A DNA stretch of 64,000 nt, taken from contig OX411546.1 in NCBI GenBank assembly GCA_948146395.1, positions 20,973,158 to 21,037,157 of the forward strand, in the 5' to 3' direction. The notes beneath the pieces are model-generated. The model did no database searches. It saw nothing but the letters and a program-made list of their open reading frames with translations, and was not told where the DNA came from. A program made the translations under genes and the position numbers. Origin of the DNA: Fragum whitleyi (Eukaryota; Mollusca; Bivalvia; Cardiida; Cardiidae). How positions within the stretch are numbered: position 1 is the first letter of the stretch; the number at the start of each line of letters is the position of its first letter. This document shows positions 11,616 to 22,449 of the stretch, one piece after another.

Positions 11616-12472
11616 GTTGTTCATGTCATCCAAGCTGTATAGAAGAACTGAATTGTTGCTCCCAAGATCAAGAACATGAGAGAACTAACATCAGTGACGA
11701 TAGTATTGGTCCTAAACGCGAATGTCTGTATACACGAATTAGCCAATCAGAAGATGAGATTCCTGTCACAGTACCCGCCTATCATACCATTGTGGAGGCA
11801 CCGCCATCTGGATGTGTTGACACCAAACCTTTGACCATTGGACCCAACGAAATCGTTTATCCCATATGCGATGATGACATCTTTCCTACAGTAAATGCAT
11901 ACTTCCCTGTATATTCATCTAAAGAAGACCAAATATACAAAAATGCACTATGCGCCCGATGTCATGGTATCCAGGACCTTACACCATTTGCGCCTTCGCT
12001 GGTATGTCGTGGAACCCGAGAATTCCCAATCACTTTGTCGGACCAACTTTATTTTTTAGAGACAGGGTTACTTTCTACCCAATGCTTCCTGGACTTTTCG
12101 TTCAGAAATCCATCCGTTATTTCTTCAAAACAGTGCTACAAAAAGGTCGTTACAACTTGTGAGTCTGATGAGGTCAATATTCCGTCCGGCTTTAACTTAG
12201 GAAACGTCGATATAGATACAGTACGTTCTCTTTGCGACTCCGGTCTTTATTCGCCTATGGTCTTATATGAAAAGGTATACAAGAACGCCTTCTGCGCTTT
12301 GTGTGGACTGACGGCGTTTAAAGATCTACTTTGTTTAGAGTACCCCGACTACCGAGGTGACGCTGATAACCTGGTTCATCTGCTGCACGCCGACAAGTTT
12401 TTAAAGCAGGTCGGAAAGCCCATTGGGAAACATCCATATCCGAAGGTCTGCATGCCGAGCGAAAATACTAAG
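11616..12472 (+). CDS. Exon 2 of the ectodomain gene: cysteine-rich core with a duplicated YKNAxCAxC motif
   Basis: Acceptor TTTTTTATCAG at 11615; donor AAG/GTAATT at 12473. Supplies residues 70-355. The first residues complete CCKGCSCHPSCIEELNCC (about 67-84), the spacing of a somatomedin-B-like knot. Next come an acidic linker with an NIS glycosylation site and a region with paired motifs IYKNALCARC (about 176-185) and VYKNAFCALC (about 290-299), suggesting an internal duplication. I recognise this pattern as the extracellular part of lineage-expanded molluscan GPCR-like proteins of Methuselah/adhesion type; this is family memory, not a search. The frame is open throughout. Without splicing it would stop at 12481, so intron retention would give a short secreted form. 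Confidence 0.85.
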
Positions 12473-12927
12473 GTAATTTGAGAAAAGTATATAAGTATCA
12501 TCTTTGAATTTGCAATTTCGAGTTATTTAAATTGTAGGTTAGTTGTTTAGGTCTCAACAAGCGATTCACAGTGTACTTTTGTCTGCTTAGATCAATGACC
12601 GTAACCATCAATCGCTTTAATTTATGTGGACCAACATTTGGCAAAATTTCTCTATTTTTCTTGTTACTATATGCTTACATTTTCAAACTGCTAAAAGCCT
12701 TACCACCCCTCGCGTTCAATAGCTAAAAACGCAAAAATTTCAACATTAACTAGATAGACAAAATCATTCTCCGACCATTTTTTTCTCAAGAATTAATTTT
12801 TGAAATGGTATTGATATTACCGTATTCAAAATATTTTTGCCAACTTACTTTTTTTTTGTAATTGGTGAAAATTTGGTCCTAATAGAATTCAAACGGACTA
12901 TACTATAGTGCATGTTAAGAAAATTTA

Positions 12928-13112
12928 TCTGGGTCTGAGGTTATAAAACCTTTCTCATTCTCAAATCAAATTTTAACTTGAAATTAAAACCGTTACTCTG
13001 TTATTATGCTAATTTAAATGCATGAACATAAAACGTAATATTTATCACTTCTTACAATTTATTTGAATTCTAAATTCGATTTTTTCTTTTTTACCTCGGA
13101 TCCTGTCAGAAT
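12928..13112. mobile_element. Foldback element family J, truncated copy
   Basis: Starts TCTGGGTCTGAGGTTATAAA followed by CCTTTCTCATTCTCAAAT and the inner TTGAAATTAAAACCGTTACT text of copies 1 and 2. The right arm survives only as CCTCGGATCCTGTCAG. In intron 2. Confidence 0.55.
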
Positions 13113-13393
13113 TTTTATTTATCTTGAGAAGTAAAATTTTAAATGTAATCTAATTAAATAAATGATAAGTTGTACATGTTTTATAAATCTTAGTTAGAAT
13201 ACTGCTTGAATCGTCTATTTTTCTTTTTTTAAACTCTTGGTAGAAATTATGAGATAATAGTCCTAGGAAATTCGAATTCTGATCCATAGGAAAGTCCAAT
13301 TTGAAGAAGTAAGATTGCTGGGCATAATGAAATCCAATGAGACAGCGGAACAGTTTAGGATGTGCGTGCGTCAGCGCATTAAACATTTTTATA

Positions 13394-13766
13394 ATAAGAC
13401 CTACGTCGCGGGAGTGAAATAACCACGTTGAATATTTTTGATATTACATGGGTGTTATTACACTAGTGGAATAACTATGTAAATGAGCACAGAGCGAATA
13501 GCAACGCTATCATGTTACCGCGAAAATTACGTCATAATCTTTATATTGTGACGTCAGTTTTAAACGGCGTAACAAGTTTCACAGACAATTAAAACATTGA
13601 AATTCAAGAATTTTGACGACTTTCGGGACATGTCAAAAATAAAATATAAAATTTGTGCTCAGAAAATACAGAATTTATTAAACTCGTCATCTAAAACAGA
13701 TAAAAACTCGGCGCATCCTCGTTTTTATCTGTTTATAGATGACTCGTTTAATAAATTCGGTATTCC
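13394..13766 (+). mobile_element. Element family K copy 1, with a terminal hairpin
   Basis: About 370 bp starting AATAAGACCTACGTCGCGGG. It ends in a strong hairpin: GAATTTATTAAACTCGTCAT ... ACAGATAAAAACTCG, a loop, then the complement through GATGACTCGTTTAATAAATT. An inverted copy occupies 52793-53178, 39 kb away, and a decayed one 34240-34500. No coding content. The single-ended hairpin design differs from the ordinary terminal inverted repeats around it. Confidence 0.75.
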
Positions 13767-14639
13767 ATCAATATCCTCTTTGTCCTTATTTGTTAGTCTC
13801 TCTACAACTACTTGGTGTGCGTTTTGAGTCATACATTAAAAAGATATGTGTGGTTATAAATCGGTTTCACTTAAACAATGTAGCCAAACCAAATCACAGA
13901 AAAAAGAGCAGTTAAAGATTTGACAAGAAATATTCTAAAATTAGAAAACAATGTGAGAGGACCTTTGATTTTAAAGTTAAAATTGGCAGGGGTATTTTAG
14001 GATAAAGAATATGTCGATGGTTAAAGAATTTTATTTGGATCTTAGATGTCCACAGTTTTTATTCTACTAAGTGATATCTAATAATTTAGATGATTGGTAG
14101 GAAAAATCAAATTTCTCTGAAAAATTGGACTTTTTGTGACTTTAGATTCGAGGATACAGATGTTTGATCTCTTCATAGAGACTTCCCAGTCCACTATTTT
14201 CAAATTTTTTGAACAAGATAGAACCTCATTTGTAACTCTTTCGATTGGCTTATTCTATATTTTAGTTATAAAAGCTCAAAAAAAAATGCATAAAATAGGG
14301 GAATTATAAGGTGGACGCTTAGAACTTTTGAGTAGTGTAGGTTCAAAGTCGCTCATGGAGATCCATCAATACTATTTAAATTTCGAAAAACATTTTATAA
14401 AGTTGTCCACCGTTTCCCGGCTTAATCATGTATTTTGTTAGTAAGCAGATTTATTTTAAATGATACAAAGTTATAGTTGATGATGTAAGTCAACGTTTTT
14501 TTTTCTTTAATGTTTTTCGGTGGTTTTTCGAGGAAAAACGGTATATTATCATTTTGATAAATTCGCCGCTTTACCAGTGAAATCATAGCAATCACATGCA
14601 AAATGACGCGCTTTAAAAACAATATGTTCTTATATTTCA

Positions 14640-14735
14640 CATTTATTCATCCTGAACAAAATTTGCGATATTGGAATACCTCCCGTTAAATCCTCTAAAA
14701 ACTCGCTCCACATTGTAATATTTCGGTTAACCAAG
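14640..14735 (-). mobile_element. MITE family A fragment
   Basis: Carries ATTCATCCTGAACAAAATTT, TACCTCCCGTTAAATCCTCT and AACTCGCTCCACA, the reverse complement of the family A left interior. The terminal repeat itself is missing or decayed. Confidence 0.5.
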
Positions 14736-14944
14736 CGTTTCCGTTTTTACTTCTTCGTCGTCGTAGAAGCCAGTACTGAAATTTCGTAAGTGTCATACAA
14801 TGTATGAGTTATTACGTCATAGAAGCACTGCTCCCACGTAATTAATGACGAAATATCTACGTCATTATCTTCCGCTTTCAATTTTAAAGGAAATTGACAT
14901 TATCCGAGAAAACACGAAGATGTTCAGTATGTATCAACATTTTT

Positions 14945-17512
14945 ATACGCCCGTCGAAGACGGGACGTATTATGGGATCACCCGTGATGTCCGGCGTCCG
15001 GCGTCCGGTGTCCGGGCGTCCGGGCGTCCGGCGGCGTCCACTTCTTTGTCCGGAGCATAACTCTGTCACTTGAGGTCCGATGGACTTCAAACTTGGCAAT
15101 TGTATTCTTCTCATCATTGCGGAGTGCAGTGCACAAGAACCATAACTCTACCTGACCTATTTTTTGAGTTATTGCCCTTTGTTGTTTTTCATACTAGAAT
15201 CTTGTCCGGAGTATATCTCTAAAAGTATAATAGCTAGGATCATGAAACTTCATGGGTGTATAGATCTCAACAAGGGGGAGTGCAGTGCACAAGAACCATA
15301 ATTCTACCTGGCCTACTTTTTGAGTTATTGCCCTTTGTTATTTTTTAGACTTAAATCTTGTCCGGAGTATATCTCTTAAAGTATAATAGCTAGGATCATG
15401 AAACTTCATGGGTGTATAGATCTCACCAAGGGGGGGTGCAGTGCACAAGAACCATAACTCTACCTGGCCTATTTTTTTAGTTATTGCCCTTTGTTGTTTT
15501 TCAGACTTGAATCTTGTCCGGAGTATATCTCTTAAAGTATGATATCTAGGATCATGAAACATCATGGGTGTATAGATCTCACCAAGGGGAAGTGCAGTGC
15601 ACAAGAACCATAACTCTACCTGGCCTATTTTTTGAGTTATTGCCCTTTGTTGTTTTTCAGACTTGAAACTTGTCCGGAGTATCTCTTAAAGTATAATAGC
15701 TAGGATCATGAAACTTCATGGGTGTATAGATCTCACCAAGGGGGAGTGCAGTGCACATGAACCATAACTCAACCTGGTCTATTTTTTGAGTTATTGCCCT
15801 TTGTTGTTTTTCATACTAGAATCTTGAAGGAGAATATCTCTTAAAGTATAATAGCTAGGATCATGAAAATTCATGGGTGTATAGATCTCACCAAGGGGGA
15901 GTGCAGTGCACAAGAACCATAACTCTACCTGGCCTATTTTTTGAGTTATTGCCCTTTGTTGTTTTTCAGACTTGAATCTTGTCAGGAGTATATCTCTTAA
16001 AGTATAATAGCTAGGATCATGAAACTTCATGGGTGTATAGATCTCACCAAGGAGGAGTGCAGTGCACAAGAACCATAACTCTACCTGGCCTATTTTTTGA
16101 GTTATTGCCCTTTGTTGTTTTTCAGACTTGAATCTTGTCCAGAATATATCTCTAAAAGTATAATAGCTAGGATCATGAAACTTCATGGGTGTATAGATCT
16201 CACCAAGGAGGAGTGCAGTGCACAAGAACCATAACTCTACCTGGCCTATTTTTTGAGTTATTGCCCTTTGTTGTTTTTCATACTAGAATCTTGTCCGGAG
16301 TATATCTCTAAAAGTATAATAGCTAGGATCATGAAACTTAATGGGTGTATAGATCTCACCAAGGGGGAGTGCAGTGCACAAGAACCATAACTCTACCTGG
16401 CCTACTTTTTGAGTTATTGCCCTTTGTTATTTTTTAGACTTAAATCTTGTCCGGAGTATATCTCTTAAAGTATAATAGCTAGGATCATGAAACTTCATGG
16501 GTGTATAGATCTCACCAAGGGGGAGTGCAGTGCACAAGAACCATAACTCTACCTGGCCTATTTTTTGAGTTATTGCCCTTTGTTGTTTTTCAGACTTGAA
16601 TCTTGTCCGGAGTATATCTCTTAAAGTATGATATCTAGGATCATGAAATATCATGGGTGTATAGATCTCACCAAGGGGAAGTGCAATGCACAAGAACCAT
16701 AACTCTACCTGGCCTATTTTTTGAGTTATTGCCCTTTGTTGTTTTTCAGACTTGAAACTTGTCCGGAGTATCTCTTAAAGTATAATAGCTAGGATCATGA
16801 AACTTCATGGGTGTAAAGATCTCACCAAGGGGGAGTGCAGTGCACATGAACCATAACTCAACCTGGTCTATTTTTTGAGTTATTGCCCTTTGTTGTTTTT
16901 CATACTAGAATCTTGTCCGGAGAATATCTCTAAAAGTATAATAGCTAGGATCATGAAACTTCATGGGTGTATAGATCTCACCAAGGGGGAGTGCAGTGCA
17001 CAAGAACCATAACTCTACCTGGCCTATTTTTTGAGTTATTGCCCTTTGTTGTTTTTCAGACTTGAATCTTGTCAGGAGTATATCTCTTAAAGTATAATAG
17101 CTAGGATTATGAAACTTCATGGGTGTATAGATCTCACCAAGGGGGAGTGCAGTGCACAAGAACCATAACTCTACCTGGCCTATTTTTTGAGTTATTGCCC
17201 TTTGTTGTTTTTCAGACTTGAATCTTGTCCAGAGTATATCTCTAAAAGTATAATAGCAAGGATCATGAAACTTCATGGGTGTATAGATCTCACCAAGGAG
17301 GAGTGCAGTGCACAAGAACCATAACTCAACCTGGCCTACTTTTTGAGTTATTGCCCTCTGTTGTTTTTCAGACTTGAATCTTGTCAGGCGTATATCTCTA
17401 ATAGTATAATATCTAGGATCATGAAACTTCATGGGTGCAAAAAATATTCATTCAAAATAACCTCAGTTCTATTCAAACCCCCAGTTAAAACTAAGCAGTG
17501 TGACGGGCGTAT
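14945..17512. mobile_element. 2.57-kb satellite-bearing repeat element in intron 2
   Basis: Bounded by ATACGCCCGTC (14945-14955) and its exact complement GACGGGCGTAT (17502-17512). The left tip is itself a hairpin (CCCGTC GAA GACGGG). It is followed by GTCCGG-type short repeats (14989-15041), a lead text ending GGACTTCAAACTTGGCAA, the 156-bp array and a short unique tail. No transposase is encoded. Ends plus an internal array recall bivalve 'pearl'-type or Helitron-related non-autonomous elements (named from knowledge of those families), but I cannot confirm the ends or the target site. Confidence 0.6.
15120..17435. repeat. 156-bp tandem satellite, about 15 units, seven-unit higher-order structure
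   Basis: The landmark TGCAGTGCAC recurs at 15125, 15281, 15437, 15593, 15747, 15902, 16058, 16214, 16370, 16526, 16682 (as TGCAATGC), 16836, 16992, 17148 and 17304, so units are 154-156 bp. Variant bases recur seven units apart (offset 1,089-1,090 bp). For example, the ACTTAAATC unit is at 15350 and 16439, the 2-bp-deleted unit near 15680 and 16768, and CACATGAACC at 15755 and 16844. Because 156 is 52 codons, the minus strand stays open over long stretches; these frames are not genes. Confidence 0.95.
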
Positions 17513-17633
17513 CTTGTGACAATTTGGCACCTTGTTACTAAACATAAATTTACTTAATACCTCTAATCTTAGATTTTCTTTCTTTCAAGTTTTATTTTAA
17601 GAAAATATAATAAAGAATTCCTTGTAATTTTAG

Positions 17634-18479
17634 GACACTGTCATGTGTAGAAGATTATACTGCTCTAGTGGAAGAATCCGTAGTGTAGATGGTGACTGCG
17701 TTTTCATTACCAACTCTTGGTCTACCGGAACAATTCTAGTCCAACTAAAGCTTTATCCGAAGGAAAACAACAAAAATATCCGAAAGATCATACGAGCAGC
17801 AACCGAAGAAGATCTCGTTGAAGCAATCACTAAAGGACAGCCCTGGTCAGATAAATGGAGCTTGATGCGAGTTATGAAACGACAGGATGACAGCTACTGT
17901 TCCGAAAGAGGAGAACTTAATATTATCGTTGAAACTGAATCAAATAACATCGAAGATCTTTACAATACTATTAAAAGATCGACAAATGATATTTGGACAA
18001 TGAAAATGAATAACTCAAGCTTTCAATTCCAGCAAAGATTTCAAGACTACATGCTCTTGTCTCGCCATGCGCCGAATCTTTTCGTTCCCTTTTGGAATTC
18101 GGAAACACGTAACTCAAGCGTATTACAGCCGTATTCCGATTGTGAGCATATCATTTGGAAACTAGTTCACGCCTCAAAATCATTTCGATCCACACCAGTC
18201 CAAATTAACAAATTGATCCTGTGCCACCAGGTGACGTTATTTCCAGGCGAATTTAGTCTAGGACATCATGGAACTTACTTGCAAAGTAACTTAACGCGTC
18301 GCACTTTACTCAATTTTGAGTTTGATTTAGTTCTTTTGAAAAATGTCCATGCTCGTGTTTGTCTCTCAGACACGGTATTTTCTTTAAAGCAAAGGAGCAC
18401 TGGCTCTCAAATGATCTCGGACAACACCATTGTCTCCATGTTACTTGCTGTATTGTCATTCAAAATCTTCAGGGACTAA
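17634..18479 (+). CDS. Terminal exon of the ectodomain gene, ending before any seven-helix domain
   Basis: Acceptor TTGTAATTTTAG at 17633; in phase with exon 2. Encodes residues 356-636, stop TAA at 18477. It opens with CRRLYCSSG and VDGDC (about 360-377), a small disulfide pair, then a mixed domain with glycosylation sites at NNSS, NSS and NLT. Later come INKLILCHQVTLFPGEFSL (about 546-564) and ARVCLSD, which resemble the segment just before the first membrane helix in molluscan Methuselah/adhesion-like GPCRs (from memory). Only a short hydrophobic stretch, TIVSMLLAVLSF (about 620-631), follows before KIFRD and the stop. It may be a decoy or secreted paralogue, a membrane-tethered form, or a truncated receptor. 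A GT at 18375 could in principle be an alternative donor, but I saw no downstream seven-helix exon. Confidence 0.85.
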   Translation, partial: DTVMCRRLYCSSGRIRSVDGDCVFITNSWSTGTILVQLKLYPKENNKNIRKIIRAATEEDLVEAITKGQPWSDKWSLMRVMKRQDDSYCSERGELNIIVETESNNIEDLYNTIKRSTNDIWTMKMNNSSFQFQQRFQDYMLLSRHAPNLFVPFWNSETRNSSVLQPYSDCEHIIWKLVHASKSFRSTPVQINKLILCHQVTLFPGEFSLGHHGTYLQSNLTRRTLLNFEFDLVLLKNVHARVCLSDTVFSLKQRSTGSQMISDNTIVSMLLAVLSFKIFRD

Positions 18480-18712
18480 ATAATTTCAGTTTTATTGAAA
18501 AGATATGAACTGAGAGAGAGGGGGGCGTTCATATGCCGCCATGAAATTCAAATTTCTCATTTTGATAAAAACCAAAGCGCTTACTACAGAACGGACTTTT
18601 GCAACGGCCTCTTGTCTTTCAAATACGATCAATGAGGACATCTGAGGCTGCAAAAGAAATGACACGAGTTTTTAAAGGGGACTACATGTTGCATATTTCG
18701 TTCGATTGGATT

Positions 18713-18947
18713 GAATGGAGTTTTACGCCGCTTTCATCAGTTTTTCAGTTATTTCGCGTAGGCTGGAGCACCTAACAATGGATTCCTGGAATTTCTCTCA
18801 CCAGTACTACCATCACATCCTTTCCTAGCCTCCAGCTGTAATCTCACATAGGTCTACGAAAATCAACCCATTGGTGAGAGACAAATAGTCGGAAAGAGAG
18901 AATGCCGCCGTCGGGGATCGAACCCGGAACCTCTAGATTGCTTTGTC
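18713..18947 (-). repeat. tRNA-derived SINE family F copy 1, head truncated
   Basis: The minus-strand SINE tail shows as GAATGGAGTTTTACGCCGCT, then ACCTAACAATGGATTCCTGG and TAGCCTCCAGCTGTAATCTC. The B-box region is GGGGATCGAACCCGGAACCT. The 5' half of the tRNA-like head (A box) is missing. It lies 230 bp beyond the gene's stop codon. Confidence 0.8.
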
Positions 18948-19221
18948 TCGTAGGCTATAAAAATCCATCTGTTTCCATTCAAAATAGATACTCAATACAC
19001 CATGCAGTTATACAGCTCTTTTGAAAACTCTTTCGTTTTAACATTTTGAAATTTTCCATTTTGACGTAAGTTTGACGTCATTTTAAACGAAAAATCTATA
19101 TGCCGTTTTCTCATTTGGATATTTGTTGGCTAACCCTGAACAGTCATTGTGATGGGAACCCATCTCTTATTTTAATGACGACGGGTGACCACCACCACAA
19201 ATATAACAGGGTCAAAATGTA

Positions 19222-19277
19222 TTAAATAGCCTTAGACAGAGTTACGGAAGTCCGTCACTCTGTCTGGTGCTATTTAA
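19222..19277. repeat. Short hairpin
   Basis: TTAAATAGCCTTAGACAGAG pairs with CTCTGTCTGGTGCTATTTAA across a loop that itself pairs (ACGGA/TCCGT). A TTAA occurs at each edge. Probably a tiny foldback repeat; no second copy seen. Confidence 0.55.
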
Positions 19278-19421
19278 AGATAAACTACCAATTCATTTGA
19301 GCAAAAAAATAACTTCTAAGATAAATGAACTAATGGAAATACGGCATCTCATAATATTCATTGTGATATATTTTTGGCATTGGCATTTAAATCGAATAAA
19401 CAGGTCTGCTTTCAGGATGGC

Positions 19422-19508
19422 AAAACGGTGCAAACAGTTTGTCACTGATTATACCCCGCTTTGCACGTGCAAAGCTGGATATTATTGGCAAACAGTTTGC
19501 ACCGTTTT
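19422..19508. repeat. Foldback repeat with nested hairpin
   Basis: AAAACGGTGCAAACAGTTTG pairs loosely with CAAACAGTTTGCACCGTTTT, the same words read on the two strands, and a central CTTTGCACGTGCAAAG is a perfect palindrome. Single copy in the window. Confidence 0.5.
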
Positions 19509-20256
19509 TTTTTCAACCTGGGGCACAGGGCAGGACTACACTAAAACGAACTTCTAATCGAGCACATTGAGTTTGCCACATATTAACATATTTTTCGTCA
19601 TTTAATGAGGTATCTTTTCTTTTTCTATATGAAAGGTTCATGTTGGTGCATGCTAAATCAAGAAATGGTATGAGTTGTTGTCCTCAGTGTCTGTAGCAAA
19701 CTGTCAATAACAAGAGCCCTCTTTTACGAAAGTCACAAAAGTTGCCCGTTTACAGGAAATTTCAAAATCTCGACTAAGAAATACTCGGATATTAATAATC
19801 TCTACAAGTGAGGCATTTTGATGGCCAATGTGTGCCAGATATCAAGTTATTGAGAAAAAATAACATTTTTGTTCTTTTATTTCTCACACAAGCATAAAAT
19901 GTCAAAATTACCCTACCAACTAATGTTAATTTTGAAATCAGGGATATCCTTAAATTCCCTTCAAATTCGTTGATTTCCTCGGATTTTTTCGATCGATCTT
20001 AATTGAAGATTTGCCTCGAATGTTTTTTTCTAATATAATACGACTACTTCCAATTTCAGATACGAAAGAAAATATAACCTTTTCAGCAAACACTGGGTGG
20101 CCGTTTAGAAGTTCTTTCAGTGTAGATGATGATTGAAATTAAAACGATTATTTTTCTTAATTTTCATTTTATTTTTCATTTTTTAAAAAGCAAAAATACG
20201 CGATCGTCGAAATTTATATCTTAATATTTTTGCTTTAATATCGTCCATGTTGTGCA

Positions 20257-20415
20257 GTTAAAACATCGTAAAACTGCCGCTTATTCCAAAGTATTTCAAA
20301 TCTCTTGATCAACGCTTCATTCGACGCATTTCAAACACTCCCTCAAATTATTCAAAACTGCTCTTAAATTGACAAAATTCTTCAAAAACTCGTCAAAATC
20401 GTTGTCATCGATCTA
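20257..20415. repeat. Possible highly decayed family A MITE
   Basis: CAGTTAAAACATCGTAAAAC resembles the family A left end, and TTCAAACACTCCCTCAAATT resembles its complemented interior. The right end is not identifiable. Weak call. Confidence 0.25.
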
Positions 20416-20783
20416 CGTTGCGTTTATTCAAAATTTTATATTAAAAGATGCAATCTTTTAGTCATCTTAAAATATAAGTTTAAGTAAAATTTGGGTGAAA
20501 ATTCGAAAACAATTCAGTCTGAAACGTTCAACACCCTTTAATCATTTGATTTACTTTGAAATCCTTGCATAAAAATTTATCTTTAATAAAAGGGCCTATA
20601 ACTCTTAAAAGACCATACGTGTATTGGTGAGTAAAAGAGATGTTATTTAATAAATATTGAAAGATAAAGATAGATATTTATTTCGTTTATTTTGGTTGAT
20701 TGTTTGATTGTTCGTTTTACATTTTCATTTTTTGATGTTGTTTTAATAGTTAAACAAAAATCGGGAGCTATTTTTCTATTTGA

Positions 20784-21025
20784 TTGAACTGGGTTTAATG
20801 CCGCTTTTCTACAGCTTTTGCAGTCATCTTGCCTAACAATGGATTTCTGTTATTTCTCACACAAGTTCTAACATTACATCCTTTTATAGCCTCCAGCTGC
20901 TATCCCATATAGGTTAACGATTATAAACCCATTGGTGGGGAGACGAAATGTCGGAAAGGATTGGTGCCGCCGCAGGGTATCAAACACGAAACATTTTGAA
21001 TTACAATGCAACGCGCAACAAACTG
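20784..21025 (-). repeat. SINE family F copy 2, diverged
   Basis: Minus-strand copy: GGGTTTAATGCCGCTTTTCT tail, CCTAACAATGGATTTCTGTT, TAGCCTCCAGCTGCTATCCC, CCCATTGGTGGGGAGACGAA, then a decayed tRNA-like head (GCCGCCGCAGGGTATCAAAC). More diverged than the copies at 36.1 and 43.4 kb. Confidence 0.75.
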
Positions 21026-21280
21026 GGCTGCGACAGCGGCTGGAACAAATATCTCAAAAAAAAAATTAACATGTTCTCTTTTCTAAAACAATCAGCGTTT
21101 AGATACCTCTTTACTTCCACCACCAAAGAATGTGCGTTTAGATGACGTCATGATGCAACAAGAGCACTTAATCTTACACATGTGTAAGACAAGGATATCT
21201 CACATTGCTCCCAAAATCGTCTTTAACTATCAGCCATCGGCGGTATATATAAAACGTACTTAGTGATATGTATGAGAACA

Positions 21281-21362
21281 ATATCTAACGAGATTGGGTG
21301 GAATTGATAATTGTCGAGGCTCTGCCGAGCCATTTATCAATTCCCGCAACCGAGTTAGATAT
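21281..21362. repeat. Foldback repeat
   Basis: ATATCTAACGAGATTGGGTG and, at the far end, CGCAACCGAGTTAGATAT form an imperfect stem. Inside, GAATTGATAATTGTC ... TTTATCAATTC and GGCTCTGCCGAGCC extend it to the tip. About 80 bp, non-coding. Confidence 0.6.
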
Positions 21363-21902
21363 TCTTTCACGTTCTAAATGGCGTCAATAAGACGCCATCA
21401 AACTCACGTTTTCGGGTCATTTCTGACATCTAGGCATTTCAAGAAATAGTTAAAAACTTATGATACTGATGTTTTTTGTGAGTTAAAGAATCTGTTACTC
21501 ATTTATTTTAGACAAACTGGTCTTTACCTCGTCCAGCATGGAAAAGTTATTAAACTGGCCAAGGCTCGCTTAATATTCTCTTTTCTAGATAAGCTTGTCT
21601 TAAATAAGAATAAATGACAGATTTAACATGGATTTCAGGGCTGTTTGTTCTGAAAGACAATGGTGACTGTAGTACTGTAAGCTAGCAAAGCTTGGTTTCG
21701 TTGGGTGATCTTTGTCAACTAACAAAGAAGTATGCAAAGTAGAGCCTCTAAATAGACTTAGTAAATGCTTGGAGCATATGTGAAGTTGTTGTACATACGG
21801 ATTCAAAACTGAATTTATTTTCCAGTATAACAAGCATCTTTTTTGTTGTTGTTGTTCTATAAATGTATAGAAAAAAAGACGACGATGCTCCAAAATTGCT
21901 CC

Positions 21903-21987
21903 ATCTTCACAAGCAAAGGGTTCAAACTCTACTATGTTCCTCACGGAGGAACATAGTAGAGTTAGAACCCTTGGCTTCCAAAGATGA
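21903..21987. mobile_element. Foldback MITE family C copy 1
   Basis: CATCTTCACAAGCAAAGGGT ... CTACTATGTTCC / GGAACATAGTAG ... ACCCTTGGCTTCCAAAGATG. About 85 bp and almost fully self-complementary. The nine flanking bases (AAATTGCTC and AGTTGGCTC) match at six positions, a possibly decayed duplication like the clear one at 27.97 kb. Confidence 0.7.
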
Positions 21988-22449
21988 GTTGGCTCATTTG
22001 ATGATTGTTCTGACAAAAGTTTACCAAAGTACAAATAGTCAAGGGCTCTAGATTATACTCAAAGATGATAATTATAAAGGCCTTTAATTTTGCGTTTTTC
22101 ACTTAACTCTGTAAGGGTTGTCTATTCATACCCGACATCGCGTTTGGATACATTTTCATTTGAATGAACTCATTTCCATTATCCAGCAAATGTATAAAAA
22201 TAAACTCGCTCTCCTCGATTCATTGTTCTCACTCATCCCAATCAAATCGTCTTATTGCTAACGGAATCCATCCTTATGATATAAAAAGTATGCCGACATG
22301 GTTTCATCACGATTGAGCCATTTACGTAGTCTCTAGGTGTTCAAAAAGAAATTAATTTCAAGCCATCTTTATGAAGGAGAAAAATTAAAGAAATCATCAA
22401 CCAAAACCAAGCTTTGTACACTAACTCTCTGCTTTTTTTTTTTGACAGT

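Noticed and set aside
15338..17432. Series of minus-strand open frames of 88-175 residues with repeated ALPLGEIYTPMKFHDP-like text
   Set aside because: They come from the 156-bp satellite, whose period is a multiple of three. The frames break wherever a unit is 154-155 bp, there are no splice sites or starts, and substitutions show no frame preference by eye.
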